From assembly GCF_001949145.1 (NCBI RefSeq), contig NW_019091360.1, positions 2,955,610 through 3,019,609 on the forward strand: 64,000 nucleotides of DNA. Direction: 5' to 3'. The stretch's first letter is position 1, and each line of letters begins with the position of its first letter. The notes below the pieces were generated by a model. It ran no database searches, was not told the origin of the DNA, and was given only the letters and a program-made list of their open reading frames with translations. Of this stretch, positions 1-12,500 are shown piece by piece. This DNA comes from Acanthaster planci. Its lineage: Eukaryota > Echinodermata > Asteroidea > Valvatida > Acanthasteridae. Position numbers and translations under genes: made by a program.

Positions 1-3000
1 TAAAATAGAAAGAGACGCCATCGGAGCTTGGTAAGAAGGAGATCAATAAGTAGCTGTAGTCTGCTCAGCTTTGTTCATTTTGCAGGCTTTAAGAGCAACT
101 TCCCACTGCATCCGGTCTCAGATTTCAATAATGACGTATTACAAACAAGCTAAGCAACGACCATTGACAGCGACTTTGACTTCAATGAGTACTATGAAAT
201 CGCACGTTGCACATGGGTGCATTTTTGCTTTTTAATTAAATGAAGACTTAATAGCCGTTCCCATGCCCAAGGCGACAACAACCGCGTAATTATTCGTAAT
301 AGCCTCGTCTACAGAGAAGACATGTCATTAGTCAAAAGACAAAACATCTCAACGTCGGACAGACAGCTTGATTATGACTCTTTTTATAGAGCGGCGTCGC
401 GAACATTAATAATGTTTCCTGTTCTTGCAAAATTGTAGCGAGCTGCAAGTCGTCGAAATGCACTGTAAGTCATCGAACCACCGGAGTCAATGGTGTCATC
501 GCGTCCAGAACACGTGCACTCGGTCTTGCGTACACGAACCGACGTGTCGCCCTGCCCCCTATGGCCCTCAGGGAGTCTTGGCCATTAACACTGTACAATA
601 GACTGGAAGAAATTGCCGCAGGTGGCTGAATGTTTACCATTTTCATGGTTGCTACTGCTGAGGACACGTGACAGGTTTATTGGCATTCATGTCATGCCGC
701 TCTGGACCACATCCCCTTAAAAGGCTTGTCAGTCAGGCTTCCAGAATCTAAACGGACCCAAAGCTAAGAGGACGGTTTCGGAGTTCAACTGAAAGTTTCT
801 GGCGTGACAGACCGTCCATCAGCCTGTAATTCGCTGAATGATTCCAGATTGACACGAATTCCTGTAACCTTCCCTCCGTTAGAGCACCGACAATACCCAC
901 GCAGTATAATTGGACACAATGGCCATGCTGCACACAACTGGTTTACGAGTGCGTGTAACGCGGAGTGCGCATGACCGATTTTCACCTCAATCTGCGCAAA
1001 TCGGTAATGTCTCCGCGCCGCACGAGAGGGACGCACCTGAATTCCCAGCGACATGCATTCCAAAAGAGAAAATCAACATTTTACCGCCGGGGGCTGAATT
1101 TCTGGTTCAAAACCCACAACACGGGTAGAAGAATGATACTAAAGCTGTCGAAGGATAGATGAATCCCGGGTACTGAAAGGGGAAAATAATTCTCCACGAC
1201 ACACGATCCTTTGCAAAGACGCGTTCGCATCCTCATCCAACAATCAATGATTTCCCTAGAGGCGCCGGCGCCTGGATTGAAATATTCGGTTTGCACAACA
1301 GGGAAGTGCTGCAGACAATGCGTTATTTCGACAAAAGGTGGACCATGCATGAGGGGGAGGGGGAAATCAACCTTGCGCATCGACATTAAATCTTACAGTA
1401 TTTTGCTGTCGTTAAAGAGCTGGAGCAATGTTCGACATGATATTTATAATAACAGAAAATGCGAGAAGACACAATCATGCCGGAACAATATGCAAAGCTT
1501 AGGGCCAATCACACTGGCGTGAGACGCATGTTCACGTGGGTACTGGACCCCTATGCTTCATCAAATTCATAATGGAGAAAGGCAATGGTTGTAGAAACCT
1601 GTTGACTATAGAGTTGTTGTTTTATAAATAATAACAGTGAGTTTCCAAATCTCTATATATCACTTTGGTATGTCTGTATGTCTCTCTCTGTAGGGTCTGT
1701 TTTCTTTAAAAATTACAAAGTTACATGATATTCCAGGTTCTATGCTTCTTCTACGTTCCTACAGCGTTTTGTTTCATAAATACCAACTTTTGCCTCGCTC
1801 TACCATATCCAATACTGTGCTCTTTCAGACACACAGGTGCATAATGTGTGGGACGAAGGTTCCCCTGTTTGTTTTTCCCCTACATAAGAAAATTCACGCA
1901 TTTCCCTAAAATAATTTGCGCTCACGTCTGATCGGCGTGCCAGGCAATACGTCACTACAGCAGGGCAAAAACTCACTGGGAAAATTTTTATGAGTACACT
2001 GCATGTGTGACAAACAGTACAGTAATGAGTCCCCTGCCGGCGGGGTGAGAGCACAACAACGGTTGCCGTTGGTGTGAAAGCGAAGACACCCGTACCTCTG
2101 TGTACTTACACCAGTGGAAGATCATTTACTTTGGTGAGTGGAGTGGACGGGCGATGACTTCATCAGGCACTTTTGTTGGAAGTTCGATATTCCTGTAATG
2201 TGGGGTCGTCCCCTCTTATAAAATGAGACAAGCAACAGGCATAAAACGGTCGGACGGTTTTCCACGGCTTATTGATTTTCCCAAACGTACACCTTAATTT
2301 AGCAGCTAGTGCTCGCTGCCACAAGCGATTCAGTTAAACCAACTGGACTACTCATCTGCCAAACAAGACGCTATAGGTGCAGTGCTTGGAGCCTTGAAAA
2401 AAAAAGAGGGACTGAAAGCAAGATTTTGTAGCCCGAGAACTGAGAATTATGCCAGTCATATCACGTTCAGAATCTTTCGTGTAAAAAAAAACGGCCGCAT
2501 CACAACGATGCTAACTATAGGTCTTCCTTGGCATCCTTATTCTACCTCTGTTGCACGCTCGCATAATTTGGTCCTCGTGTTTTAAAGTCGCACGCAGTGA
2601 CCCCTACGCCGCACTGTATGTTGGGAAAAGATTTACGGACAGCCACGCGTGCAAAGTTTGCCGTTCCAATGATTGCTACAGTAAACCTTTCAAGGAAAAA
2701 AATCATGGGGTAATTTCAAAAGGCCTCGCGCTCTAAGAGACTGAGGGTGGCAATTTCAAACTATGACCCCGTCATCACAGGACCTACGGTCGGTTAAATT
2801 ACTTGAGAGGGCAATCAGCACTGATTAAAAGCTATAGTTGTACTGATCGCGGGAGGGGGGTGGGATCGGACAGCGCATTCTTGGTGACGTGAGGTGCCCT
2901 GCCTACAGCCTTTTAAATACAAACATCAAGGCATCTTAGCTGAGTCTGGGCATCTCAATCAAGTCCAGGTGTCCCAGATACAATCAAGTATAAAGAATGA

Positions 3001-4548
3001 GCACCGTTTTCCCCCAAGCGCTCCCTTTGCTGACTATAGAGAGAAATAATTACTCCCGGATGATGACCCTTTCCGTTAAAGCCTGGAAACTTGGTATTAG
3101 CGACGGGAATGCCAAAGTGACAATTTCTTTCCATTCTTTTCATTATGGTGTTTAATTTAAAACATCGTGCTTGACCATTTTGACGTTCTTCCATAAGCAA
3201 AACACCCGCGGGGCAGACATCTCGATAACTGCATTCTGCGTTTTCACGAAGCGACGCAACCATGTCTGCCCTTGACACGTACAAAACGTACTGAAAGAAA
3301 AGGCCCACAAATTGAGATTTTCGTTTTTCACGAGGAGAAGGCACGTGACTGCACGCGTGTAAACATGATCACCTGCCGAGGAGTTCCATATCGAAACACA
3401 CATTAAACAGAAGAGTCAGAATCTGGCGAAAAGGCTTTTTTCGTTTTCACGAAAGGGACGCGCATCTTTCCTAATTAATTCCTGCTAATGAACCACTGTT
3501 CATCCCCTCAGCACTGGGCTCGTGTAAAAGTTCACCTTTAAAAATACTAAACATGCAAAGGCTTCTTTACTACATAAAGGTGTTGCGAAGTAGTGGTTTT
3601 TGCAGTTTTAAAATAGAAGAAACTTCTCTTGTCGTTACCTTCAATACCGGTACCAATTTGTCTTCCAAATCCACGTGTGTCTGCTTGTGAAATTGTGACA
3701 AACTTTAAATTAAAAATAGCTAAGGGGTAGTGGGAGGAAGTCAAACAATAGGGATTTGAACGATACCTTTTAACTTATTAAACAGACAAAGCAATAATTT
3801 TTCTCCATATACACTTCTGAAATCCTACTTCTTAACTCAGCGAAAAATCTGTTACCATCCCCTTTCTAATACATAGCAGAAATCTTACTTTCTCGTCTCT
3901 ACAAAAAGACATTCATTCATCATTGGGATTTATGTCGTGGCATTATTTATGCAGCCCGTGTGCTTCTGCAGAAACTCTCAAGTAGTATAAAACGGTAAGA
4001 AATATAACGTTTCCGTTGAATTCAAACAAATGGGACCTATGTCAAAACAAAGAGGCCTTCCAACAACTCTTGCAACAGCACGGACACTCTGTTGAAGAAT
4101 ATGGATCGCCTCGGGAAAAAAGGGGAGGAGTCCGCCCACGAGTAGGCCACGCGTTTCTGGGAAGAGATCAATACAGAATGGTGTCTTGAAGGTCGGCGTG
4201 CAAGATCAACCATCCCCACTACAAGTGGTGTGTGACAATCCTCTTACCGAGGCGGAGGGATCAACTCACAAAAAACCCTTAATCTGTCTGGGGTACAGCC
4301 TATTAATTCAGCGAGGTGAAGACGTACGTGCAAAATAATCTACTTGGCCCGACGGCGCTTCGCAGAGAGGAAACGGGAAACAGAAGGTGACGGGAGAAAC
4401 GGAATGACACTTGCCCGCCGATAAAAATGGAGATGCCCATCAGCAATCAGGGATCACTCGGGAAGCAGACAAGACTCGACGAGGAGAAAAATGGAGAGAC
4501 TTAGCCGCGCTCGCCGGGGGAGGTGGATGACAGGCCTCCGGGCAGCGC
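1..4548. other. No gene recognised
   Basis: Only short, unconvincing open frames on either strand. No splice-supported coding segment, RNA gene or repeat family seen elsewhere in the window. Confidence 0.5.
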
Positions 4549-4652
4549 ATAAAAACGACCCAGGCTGTCACTTCCTTGCCAGTCCCCAGTGCAAGGCGTG
4601 CAGAGATGGCCAGGAAATTCGTCCCAAATGAAAAATTATTTATTGACTAGTG
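4549..4652 (+). promoter_or_regulatory. Possible TATA/Inr core promoter, orphan
   Basis: CATAAAAA at 4549 is followed about 31 nt later by an initiator-like CCAGTCC (A at 4581) and an ATG at 4605 that opens only 14 codons (MARKFVPNEKLFID). No convincing gene follows, so this may be chance or the head of a gene whose exons I cannot see. Confidence 0.15.
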
Positions 4653-5747
4653 CGGCCGCGTTCGACAGCACCGCAGCACATGCAAATTTCACCGGAGGGA
4701 TGAGAGCGACCGGGTAAAACGAAGACGACCCGTTAATACCTCACGGGGTAGACCGCTCGGAGCTGAAATGATAAATGTTTAACAACAACGTGATGCGATG
4801 AAGATGCGGGGGAGACAAGGGGAAATGAGGTGATAAGGAAGAGGAGAAAGCAGGCTATGGAAAAGAACAGGGAAAAGGCAAGGTTATCGGTGCGAAAAGT
4901 GAGCCGTGCCACAATGACAAATAGATATGCATTTTCACCAGACAGTTAAACCAAACAACATCAACATCCAAGAACAAGAAAGGCATCTAGTGAAAAGGAA
5001 AGAGAAAGTTTTCAAAAAAAAAAAAAGATGCAAGAAGAGAGCCTGATCTCATAGTGCCGATTTGAACAACAAACGAGAAACTAATGATGTCCTTCAAGTA
5101 TAAAAATAGTAACTCGCCATTATCCCAGTCCTCATTATTTCCCGATCGGAGAGTGTCTTGTTTTGAACATGATATAGCAATCCCAAGTGCAAACTGGCCG
5201 TTAGGACTTGTTTCTCTTTCTTCACAGAGCATGTAAAAAGCCACCCAACGTAGCCTCATCCCCAAGAAAGGCCGTAAAAGTTTACATGAAATATTAACAA
5301 AATTTTGCCCCCCCCCCAAGTGTCTCCCCAGCTACGACTGTGTCTACTGTATTTAAAACTGGCAAAGGCCTGAACCTAGCTGGACACAGGATCGGGACTA
5401 GGCTAGGGCCCTAAGTTCAACCCCATCTTAAGCATGCTCAAATTTCCCTGCATGATGACCTACGAGTGTGAATCGGTGGAGTTTAAGCTCCCTGAGCATT
5501 ATGCCCATTACTTAGTCACGCTCCCTTTCTCTGCTTAAAAGTATAATCCTAGAAATTCTTATCCAAGAAAATTAGGGAACAGGCGAAAAATACCTAGAAC
5601 TGAACAATAAGGCGTCCCTGTGCGAGCGAGATACCATGCGTTTTAGCTTACAAACGCCTTCCCATTCTGGCAATACATCGCGTTTGCGCGCGCGCGAATA
5701 GGTTCGCGCACCAAAGGCGCGTGACACTCCGGTACAATTTCAATACA
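4653..5747. other. No gene recognised
   Basis: A 110-codon minus-strand frame at 4987-5319 is driven by poly-A and poly-C tracts. Otherwise nothing is visible; a run of alternating CG (GCGCGCGCG) occurs near 5690. Confidence 0.5.
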
Positions 5748-5910
5748 GGCGATTCACAATAGTGCGCCTCCAAGAGTCTATTACGCGTCAGCCAATCAAA
5801 CCGCGCGAAATCTGTCGACCCTTTCTAAATGCGTATTGGGTCGACAGATTTTGCGCACTGTGGTTGGCCAACGCGCTGCAAACTCTTGGAGGCACACTAT
5901 TGTGAAACGT
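5748..5910 (-). mobile_element. Family P palindromic MITE, copy 1
   Basis: About 160 bp near-perfect palindrome. Arms begin GCGATTCACAATAGTGCGCC and contain CCAAGAGT and GCGCGAAATCTGTCGACC; the far arm reads GGTCGACAGATT ... ACTCTTGG ... ATTGTGAA. The asymmetric loop reads CTTTCTAAATGCGTATT, the reverse of copies 2, 3, 4 and 6, hence minus orientation. Too small to code; a non-autonomous DNA element. Confidence 0.8.
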
Positions 5911-6318
5911 CCATATTGGACTGTATAGGATTTCTTCGTGCGTTCCAGTGAATTGCGTTAAACCCACAAATTTCTCTTTTTTGGCAGGTGAAAGGGAACT
6001 GTAGGCCTACGTGTTGAACGGATTGTCTTCTACCGAAACTACCAAGTTGTATCACCGGAACCCGCAGTGTGACTGAGGCGAAGAAATCGGTCTCCGAAGA
6101 GATTTCCATTGTTGCTGAGGATCTCATTACCGTCAAAGGCAAATGACGAACGGAAAACGGGTCCTCTTGTTAAATGATGGCAAGCAGGTGTCTGGCTGGC
6201 CGCTGATATCATTTTTCATCAGTCGTTCCTCAAAGATATGGAGAGGGGTTATCTTTCTGCAGTACACGACGCAGCCGACAGACACTAAGAATTTTATGCG
6301 GAAGGTCCACCTTACAAT

Positions 6319-6505
6319 CCCCGAGCAGGACCAAGCGCGGGCACAATTTTCCTAGCAACAGTGGCTCCTTTGGTTGGAACTGCAATTCGCTGGTTCACAA
6401 CCGACTATGAAATGCACACGTTACGGTCGCGGCGCTACCAGCAAAATGAACACTCCAGAGCAACATGGCTATTTTCAACCGATGAGGGGGCCGAAGCGGG
6501 TGCAA
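6319..6505 (-). repeat. Family Q dispersed element, copy 1
   Basis: Contains GAGCAGGACCAA, then GGTTCACAACCGAC, AAAATGAACACTCC and CAACCGATGAGGGGG in this order. The same order of blocks recurs at six other sites in either orientation. The element ends with a GAGCAG-containing word on both sides, so it may be a MITE with short imperfect terminal inverted repeats. Confidence 0.65.
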
Positions 6506-9500
6506 CAAGGCCAAAACCATACAGGGCTTGAAGTTTCAATATTAAGGGCGCAAGGGGTGGACATACACTTCTACAAGGACAACAGCCAGCTCGCACTCTT
6601 AATCTCAGTGAAGAAGGCAGCAGATGCCTTCAGATTTCAAGGAGAAACCTCTGACAGCAAAATCTAGTTCCGCTCTATTCCAGTTACTCTCACAATCACC
6701 TTTTTAAAAAAACTGTGAGACAAAGGCAGATGGTCAACACGTGAAGTCAAATCAAGATTGTCTTTCCGTACACAAACAGCCAAATTTTGACTGCCATACA
6801 AAATGAGATGGACTCGGTAGAGGTTGTCAGGTCCCTGGCAGAACATGGTGGTGTACAAGGGGTATGCAGTTTAGAAACAGTCAGCCATCTCTCAAATTAC
6901 ACTACATTCACTGAGAAGGGATCAGTTCGATGGAATGAAGAGTCCAATACTCGCATATTTCAATAAAAATATTCGAATGGATTCCACTTCAATATTCTAT
7001 TGACCTGCTGCATGGAAATGCGCCTTGATGAGGGATGGTAATGATTGATTCGTGTGCATGGGGGCGGATGAGGAAATAATCCACGCTGTCCTTGAAACGC
7101 AATCCTAAGCATAAATACAACGATAAATCGTCTCTTTCACGATCATTAAACCTAACTTTTCAGTGTTCAATTCCAGGCTTCTAGATTTCCACTGCACAAA
7201 TCCAGATTTTGTTTTTAAGAACTGCGTATGGATTTAGTGATATCTGGGCATTTCTATATCTCTGAAGTGTTGATCCAATCAGGGGGTTTCACCATCCCTA
7301 TTTACGCATGGTTATGCAAAACTTTCATGTTTTGATAGAATGATTGCAAATTAAACTTGTAGCGTGACTGATACGTGCACATGATTTTATGATGTCAAAT
7401 CGTGAGACCAAAGTTAGACACGGCAAGTAAAAAGATGTACTTTGGTGCTGCTGGTAAAACCCCGTTAAAGAAAATGGATTCTCACGACATGTATTTTTCC
7501 TTTTCGTTTGTTAACCTTTCTAGAAAAGTAACCCCAATCATCCTAGTTCATTATGCAAATTTCCAGTTATTATAGGTGTGAAAGTCTGTCTGACACTACA
7601 AATAAATTATCACGAGTGAGTTATAAGCAAATACGGTTGTCATCGTTTCACAATTTACACGGCGCGACTACAATGGTTGGCTATTTCCTCTCAACGGCGA
7701 ATGCATCAGCGTTTCCTTTTAAGGCTGTCTAATTATGGCCAGCAGGATTCTTCGTGCTGCGCTGCTCGGGGTGCTGCCAACGATCTTGGGCGGACCCAAC
7801 TCATTATTGCGCGGGGCCTTCGCGGAATTTCCAGGCATGCAAAATCTTGCACGTGCCAATTTTAATTTTTCCTGGGCCCCATACAGTATATTGTCCATTA
7901 GAGTGATAACAGACGACAGTCAGCGGGACGGATCAAACGTTCCAGGCCGGCTTCCTGCAAGATATTGCCTCCTAAAAGGTCTCAATGACACTCAGTGACG
8001 TGGGGCTTGTCCGATATATAATAATCATTTGGCCAAGTAGAAAAAAGTCTTCAATATTATTTTGATGACACATGATCCTATCTGGTTCTAGTAAATGTTT
8101 ATAGTTCACATTTATTAGAATGACTTCATCCAGGTCTCAGAAATAATTTGAGTGACCACATGGATAGCTTAGACGATTGGATAGATCAGAGTATTACAAA
8201 ATAGCTTACAAAACTGGACCTATATGCTCTCTGTAATGGTAAAAACGCTCCTTGTCAATATCCAGCAAACTTCTAAAACTTGAGAGCAATCTCAGGAGCT
8301 TCAGGAGTTCAAACTGTCCAAAGGATTAATCCGAAAGATTATCTCCATTCCGAGATGGAGATAAAAGAGACATACCGCAGACCATTCCCGACAAATGCAG
8401 CCGTGTACCCACAGAACGACTGAGAATAAGTCGATTCGAATAACTGATTATTCGAGTATTCGGCACAGCCCTAGCATCGACGTCGAATGTCTGCGCACAT
8501 GTATCAGACGAAAATGAGAGTCGAGTCTTCTAAGTCAGCATGCAACAATCACAAAATTTATAAGCAGGGATCCGTATCAACCACGACCGAAGTACTTTGT
8601 TAAAGGGGAGGTGTAAACCAGGAAATTGAAAATAAGAAGCACTTAAAAATAAAATTAGACGTAAAATTAATGCCAGTTCGGGTTCGCCAAATCATCCTAA
8701 TACATTTATATACAAATAATTTGTGTCTCAAAAAATCACAATTGAAATTTGAAACCATTTTGCAAAGCTTAGACGGAAAGGGGGCAGATGGCCTACACCC
8801 GCTGAGCGAAATCGGAAAGCCACAGTTCCGGTCGATAAACGCGCTTGTCTTACGGGGGTAATGCAGTGCCAAGGAGACGCCCCCATAAGATTATCAAACG
8901 GGTACGGCGTTCAGGCGCAGGCCATTTCCTGCGTCAAAGGGGGGAGACAATATTTCATGAGTTCACTCCTCCTGGAAGCCAGCCTCGTGGCATGCAGTAT
9001 ACAGGGCCCTTGTGCTGACTTGGATCAATAATCGATTCCCTGCCATTCCGATTCACCTGCCTTGCCATCTCTGGCTCAACGGCCGGACTTTTCCTCTTGC
9101 CCCCCTGAGGACAACAGCGGGGTGGATTTACGCCCACTTGGAAGAGGATGCCGACATCGATTACTCGTTTTGTCCTGCTTGGTGACTCTTGCACGCTGAG
9201 GCCAGAGTGCGTCAGGCACGTGACCTAGCCACCAATGCAGTGTTTATTATCTATTTTTTTCATTAATACCTGTAAATATCTTCTGGGGGAAAACAAAAAA
9301 ACTTTCCTTCGATAATGGTACAAACAGGTGACCGAAACTGCTACATTAGTTTGAATAATCCTTCCTCAATCAAATTATTCACTCTATTTATTCAGAAACT
9401 AATATATATTTTGTTGTTGTTGAAGGAACCTTGTAGCTTTTGTTTCAGTCTGGTCCCCTCCATACACCACCCTGTGTATTTATGCTATATTTGTGCTACC

Positions 9501-12500
9501 TTACAACTGTTGTAATGAATGAAAGTGACTAATATCATATCAAATTGAGTAGGGTAATTACAACCCTCATTAACGTTTGAACGACTGACAATATTTTTCA
9601 CAGATAAGCTAAATAGTTTTATCAGTTTGACCTAGTTTGTTAGTTTGATCTAAAGCTTTACTCGGTTTCGTAGAAGGGATGATTGGCGATAGTAATTAAG
9701 AGATAAAATTTCTCCACACGAGAAAAGCACGTTTCTGCGAAGACAAGCAATATATCCGATGATCACATTTTCAAAAAATTTCGGAAATGTCTTCCATCGT
9801 TACCATTTTTCCTTACAAGGGCTTGCTTCACAATCTTACAAACTTCACGAGCAGATGAAAAGTTGTCTGAAATTTCATTTCAAAATTCGGACTAGGCCAG
9901 TATTGTGGCATTTTTAGAGCCTGGTTGTAAATAAACAATTTTTGTTTGTCGCAAATAGGCACTGAGGTGCGTCACTCTGCACTCAATTAAATTTTTGGAC
10001 TCGGCCACCAATGCAACTTCAGGTGCACAAATTTAATTCCTTAGAATTCCCATTCTTAGCCACTGCATCCAAATGAAAAGAAGTAATTTAATTGCAGGCG
10101 GTAGATGAACAGACAGATTGGGGCAACAATGGTCTCCTTCATTTTCTGCAGAATACAAGCATGGCGCCTTAGGAACAGTGACGTCATAGTCAGTACCAGT
10201 CATGAGCATCTGGCGAAAATCGGCGGCTTTTTCCCAGGGCGGGTTCTGCCACACATACACAATGGTTCCCGTAATCATGCCTAGCAACGCACTTGCCCCT
10301 TACATCGATTTCCAGCGGTGGCTAACCTTGTGAAAATCTCAGGTTCGCCAGGCCGTTCATGATTGAAATAACATTATGCACCGTTTGAGGCAGCTTGAAG
10401 TAATCATGTCGACATACGGCCTCAGGGTTTACTTTTGACTTTAGTTTGACGTTAAAATGATGTGTGCTTGTTTAATTTAATTTTTCTGGCAATGGCACAG
10501 TCAGTCATAAGACTTGGCATTCTATCGTCACAGAATTTTTGATATAAACCCTGTACAAGTAGTCCAACACAGTACAAAGCTTAATGAACACACACAATAC
10601 ATTACTTACATCATTATTGACTTGTGAACGTTTTCCGACTCATTAGGCTGTTATTTTGGTCAACATGAAACTAAATTATGAGTGCAAGGAACTATCCAAT
10701 ACGTGGCTCGAAACCAAAATATTACTGTTACACTAAAATAGTTAAGGAAGGTGTTACAACATCAGTGAGCAATGCCTCAAAATATTTGACACGAAACATG
10801 GTACGGAGGGGAAAAAAACATAATTGTCACCTATGAGACGGGAACTTGGACAAAAATTGAAGAAAAGGATGTTATTTAATTTGCAACTCAGTAGCAATTT
10901 TTTGACTCGATTCAAAATGCGAACAAAATCTGCATCCGGCGACTTTGGCTCGAAGGGGAAATCAGCCTGCGAATAATAAATTAGAGTAATCTCAACGTCG
11001 CTTGATACACTGCGATGCGATACCACACAGGATACATTAGTGATTGCTTAACCCAAATGCCCCGAAGCGTGTATGCCGAGTCTTATTTCCATCAACGGAA
11101 AAACTTCTCCTCTCGGTGAGCTCAATATGGCTCCTGTGCTAATGTCTTATTCATAGTTGGATTGACAGACGGGAAGCACTCTTGAGTATTGATTCCTTAT
11201 GAAGAATAAATTCGAATCAGTCCTGGAGACATCTACATTACAACACGGATGTGAAGAAGGAATCGTTTCCTTGATTGCCGAGTGTGTAGCTCTTGTACCG
11301 TGGTGGAAACATAGCCAGCGCCTGATATATTCCCTTACATTAATGCGCCACATTAATGAAACCCGATCGTACAATAAGATAAAGGTTGCCAAGCCTGTGG
11401 CAAATATCACATTGTCGACGCCAGCTTCGGAATCTTCTGTGAAAACGTCGGCAAAATGAAACTGAGCAATTCAATTCCTTCCCGCGGGTTAGCATTTGTG
11501 TTAAAATGCAAGTAAGATTTCAATGATTTTTCTTTGTCAACATCCACAGAAAGACGGCATCACATACATGGAGAGACTGCTTAACAATAACTGAATCAAA
11601 ACAGCGAAGCCCGCAGCAACGATGGCCTGTTCGGAGATTAAAAAAAAAAAAACCTGACGAGATGATCACTTGAATAATCGCCCTCCCGCCTCCCTGGTAC
11701 TTGCGCGCATTATCGGATCCGCAGCACGCCATAATGTGCAATGCTTGGTTTCCATTCCAACCTGATATCGTTCTCGTGAACCCAAGGCAACAAACAGGAT
11801 AGGATCCATTATCCATCCCTCCTGCCCAAGAGCCGCTCCGCTGAAAACTACAACTATGCCTCTCCTCTTCCCTTGGCCACTCACGGAGAGATGACCCAAA
11901 ACTCCAAAAATCAGGTCAAGAGAGGGTAATTCAATCTGTTGTCGTTGGGACAGAGATCGATCCCTACTCGATGCCTTGGATTTCTGATAATGCCGGCACA
12001 GGCCCCGCATTGAGGGGAACTGGTACACCAAGTCAATCCAATACCGTACAGTGCAAAAGCCACCTTGATGTCAACGTTTAATAACGCTAATGGACAAATT
12101 AAGTGGTGCACCGTAACTAGTTAGCCATTTCCAGGAGGCTGAGCCGAAGAATGGAAAGTTTTGAAACAACTGCATCCTTGTTCCTTACCAATAGAGAAAC
12201 CACTGACATTCTGGCACTGTCTGCGTCAAATATTCGAATATATTTTTCGATGTTAACATTGGTAGGTCCAAAACCGTGAAATAAAAAGGAAAGAGATCAG
12301 TTTTCATAAAGAAAACCACCTCCTGAAATCTTAAGCCGGCCACAAGGAAAATAGTCCGCTTCCAGTTATCAATAGAACCTAAATTCCCAACTTAACCCTA
12401 ACCCTAAAATGTGAATTTATTGGCAGGTTTTCATAAAGCACACGCGAAAATGAAATTCTCATTGGTAGGACTGGCGTTAATTCCTGTACCGACAGAAATT

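Noticed and set aside
7735-7998. Plus frame starting MASRILRAALLGVLP, resembling a signal peptide
   Set aside because: The rest has no domain or downstream exon; a single hydrophobic start is weak evidence.
10033-10287. Minus frame with WQNPPWEKAADFRQMLMTG, which looks protein-like
   Set aside because: No donor after it, no family recognised, no neighbouring exon.
12395-12410. AACCCTAACCCTAA telomere-like word
   Set aside because: Only about two units; no array.
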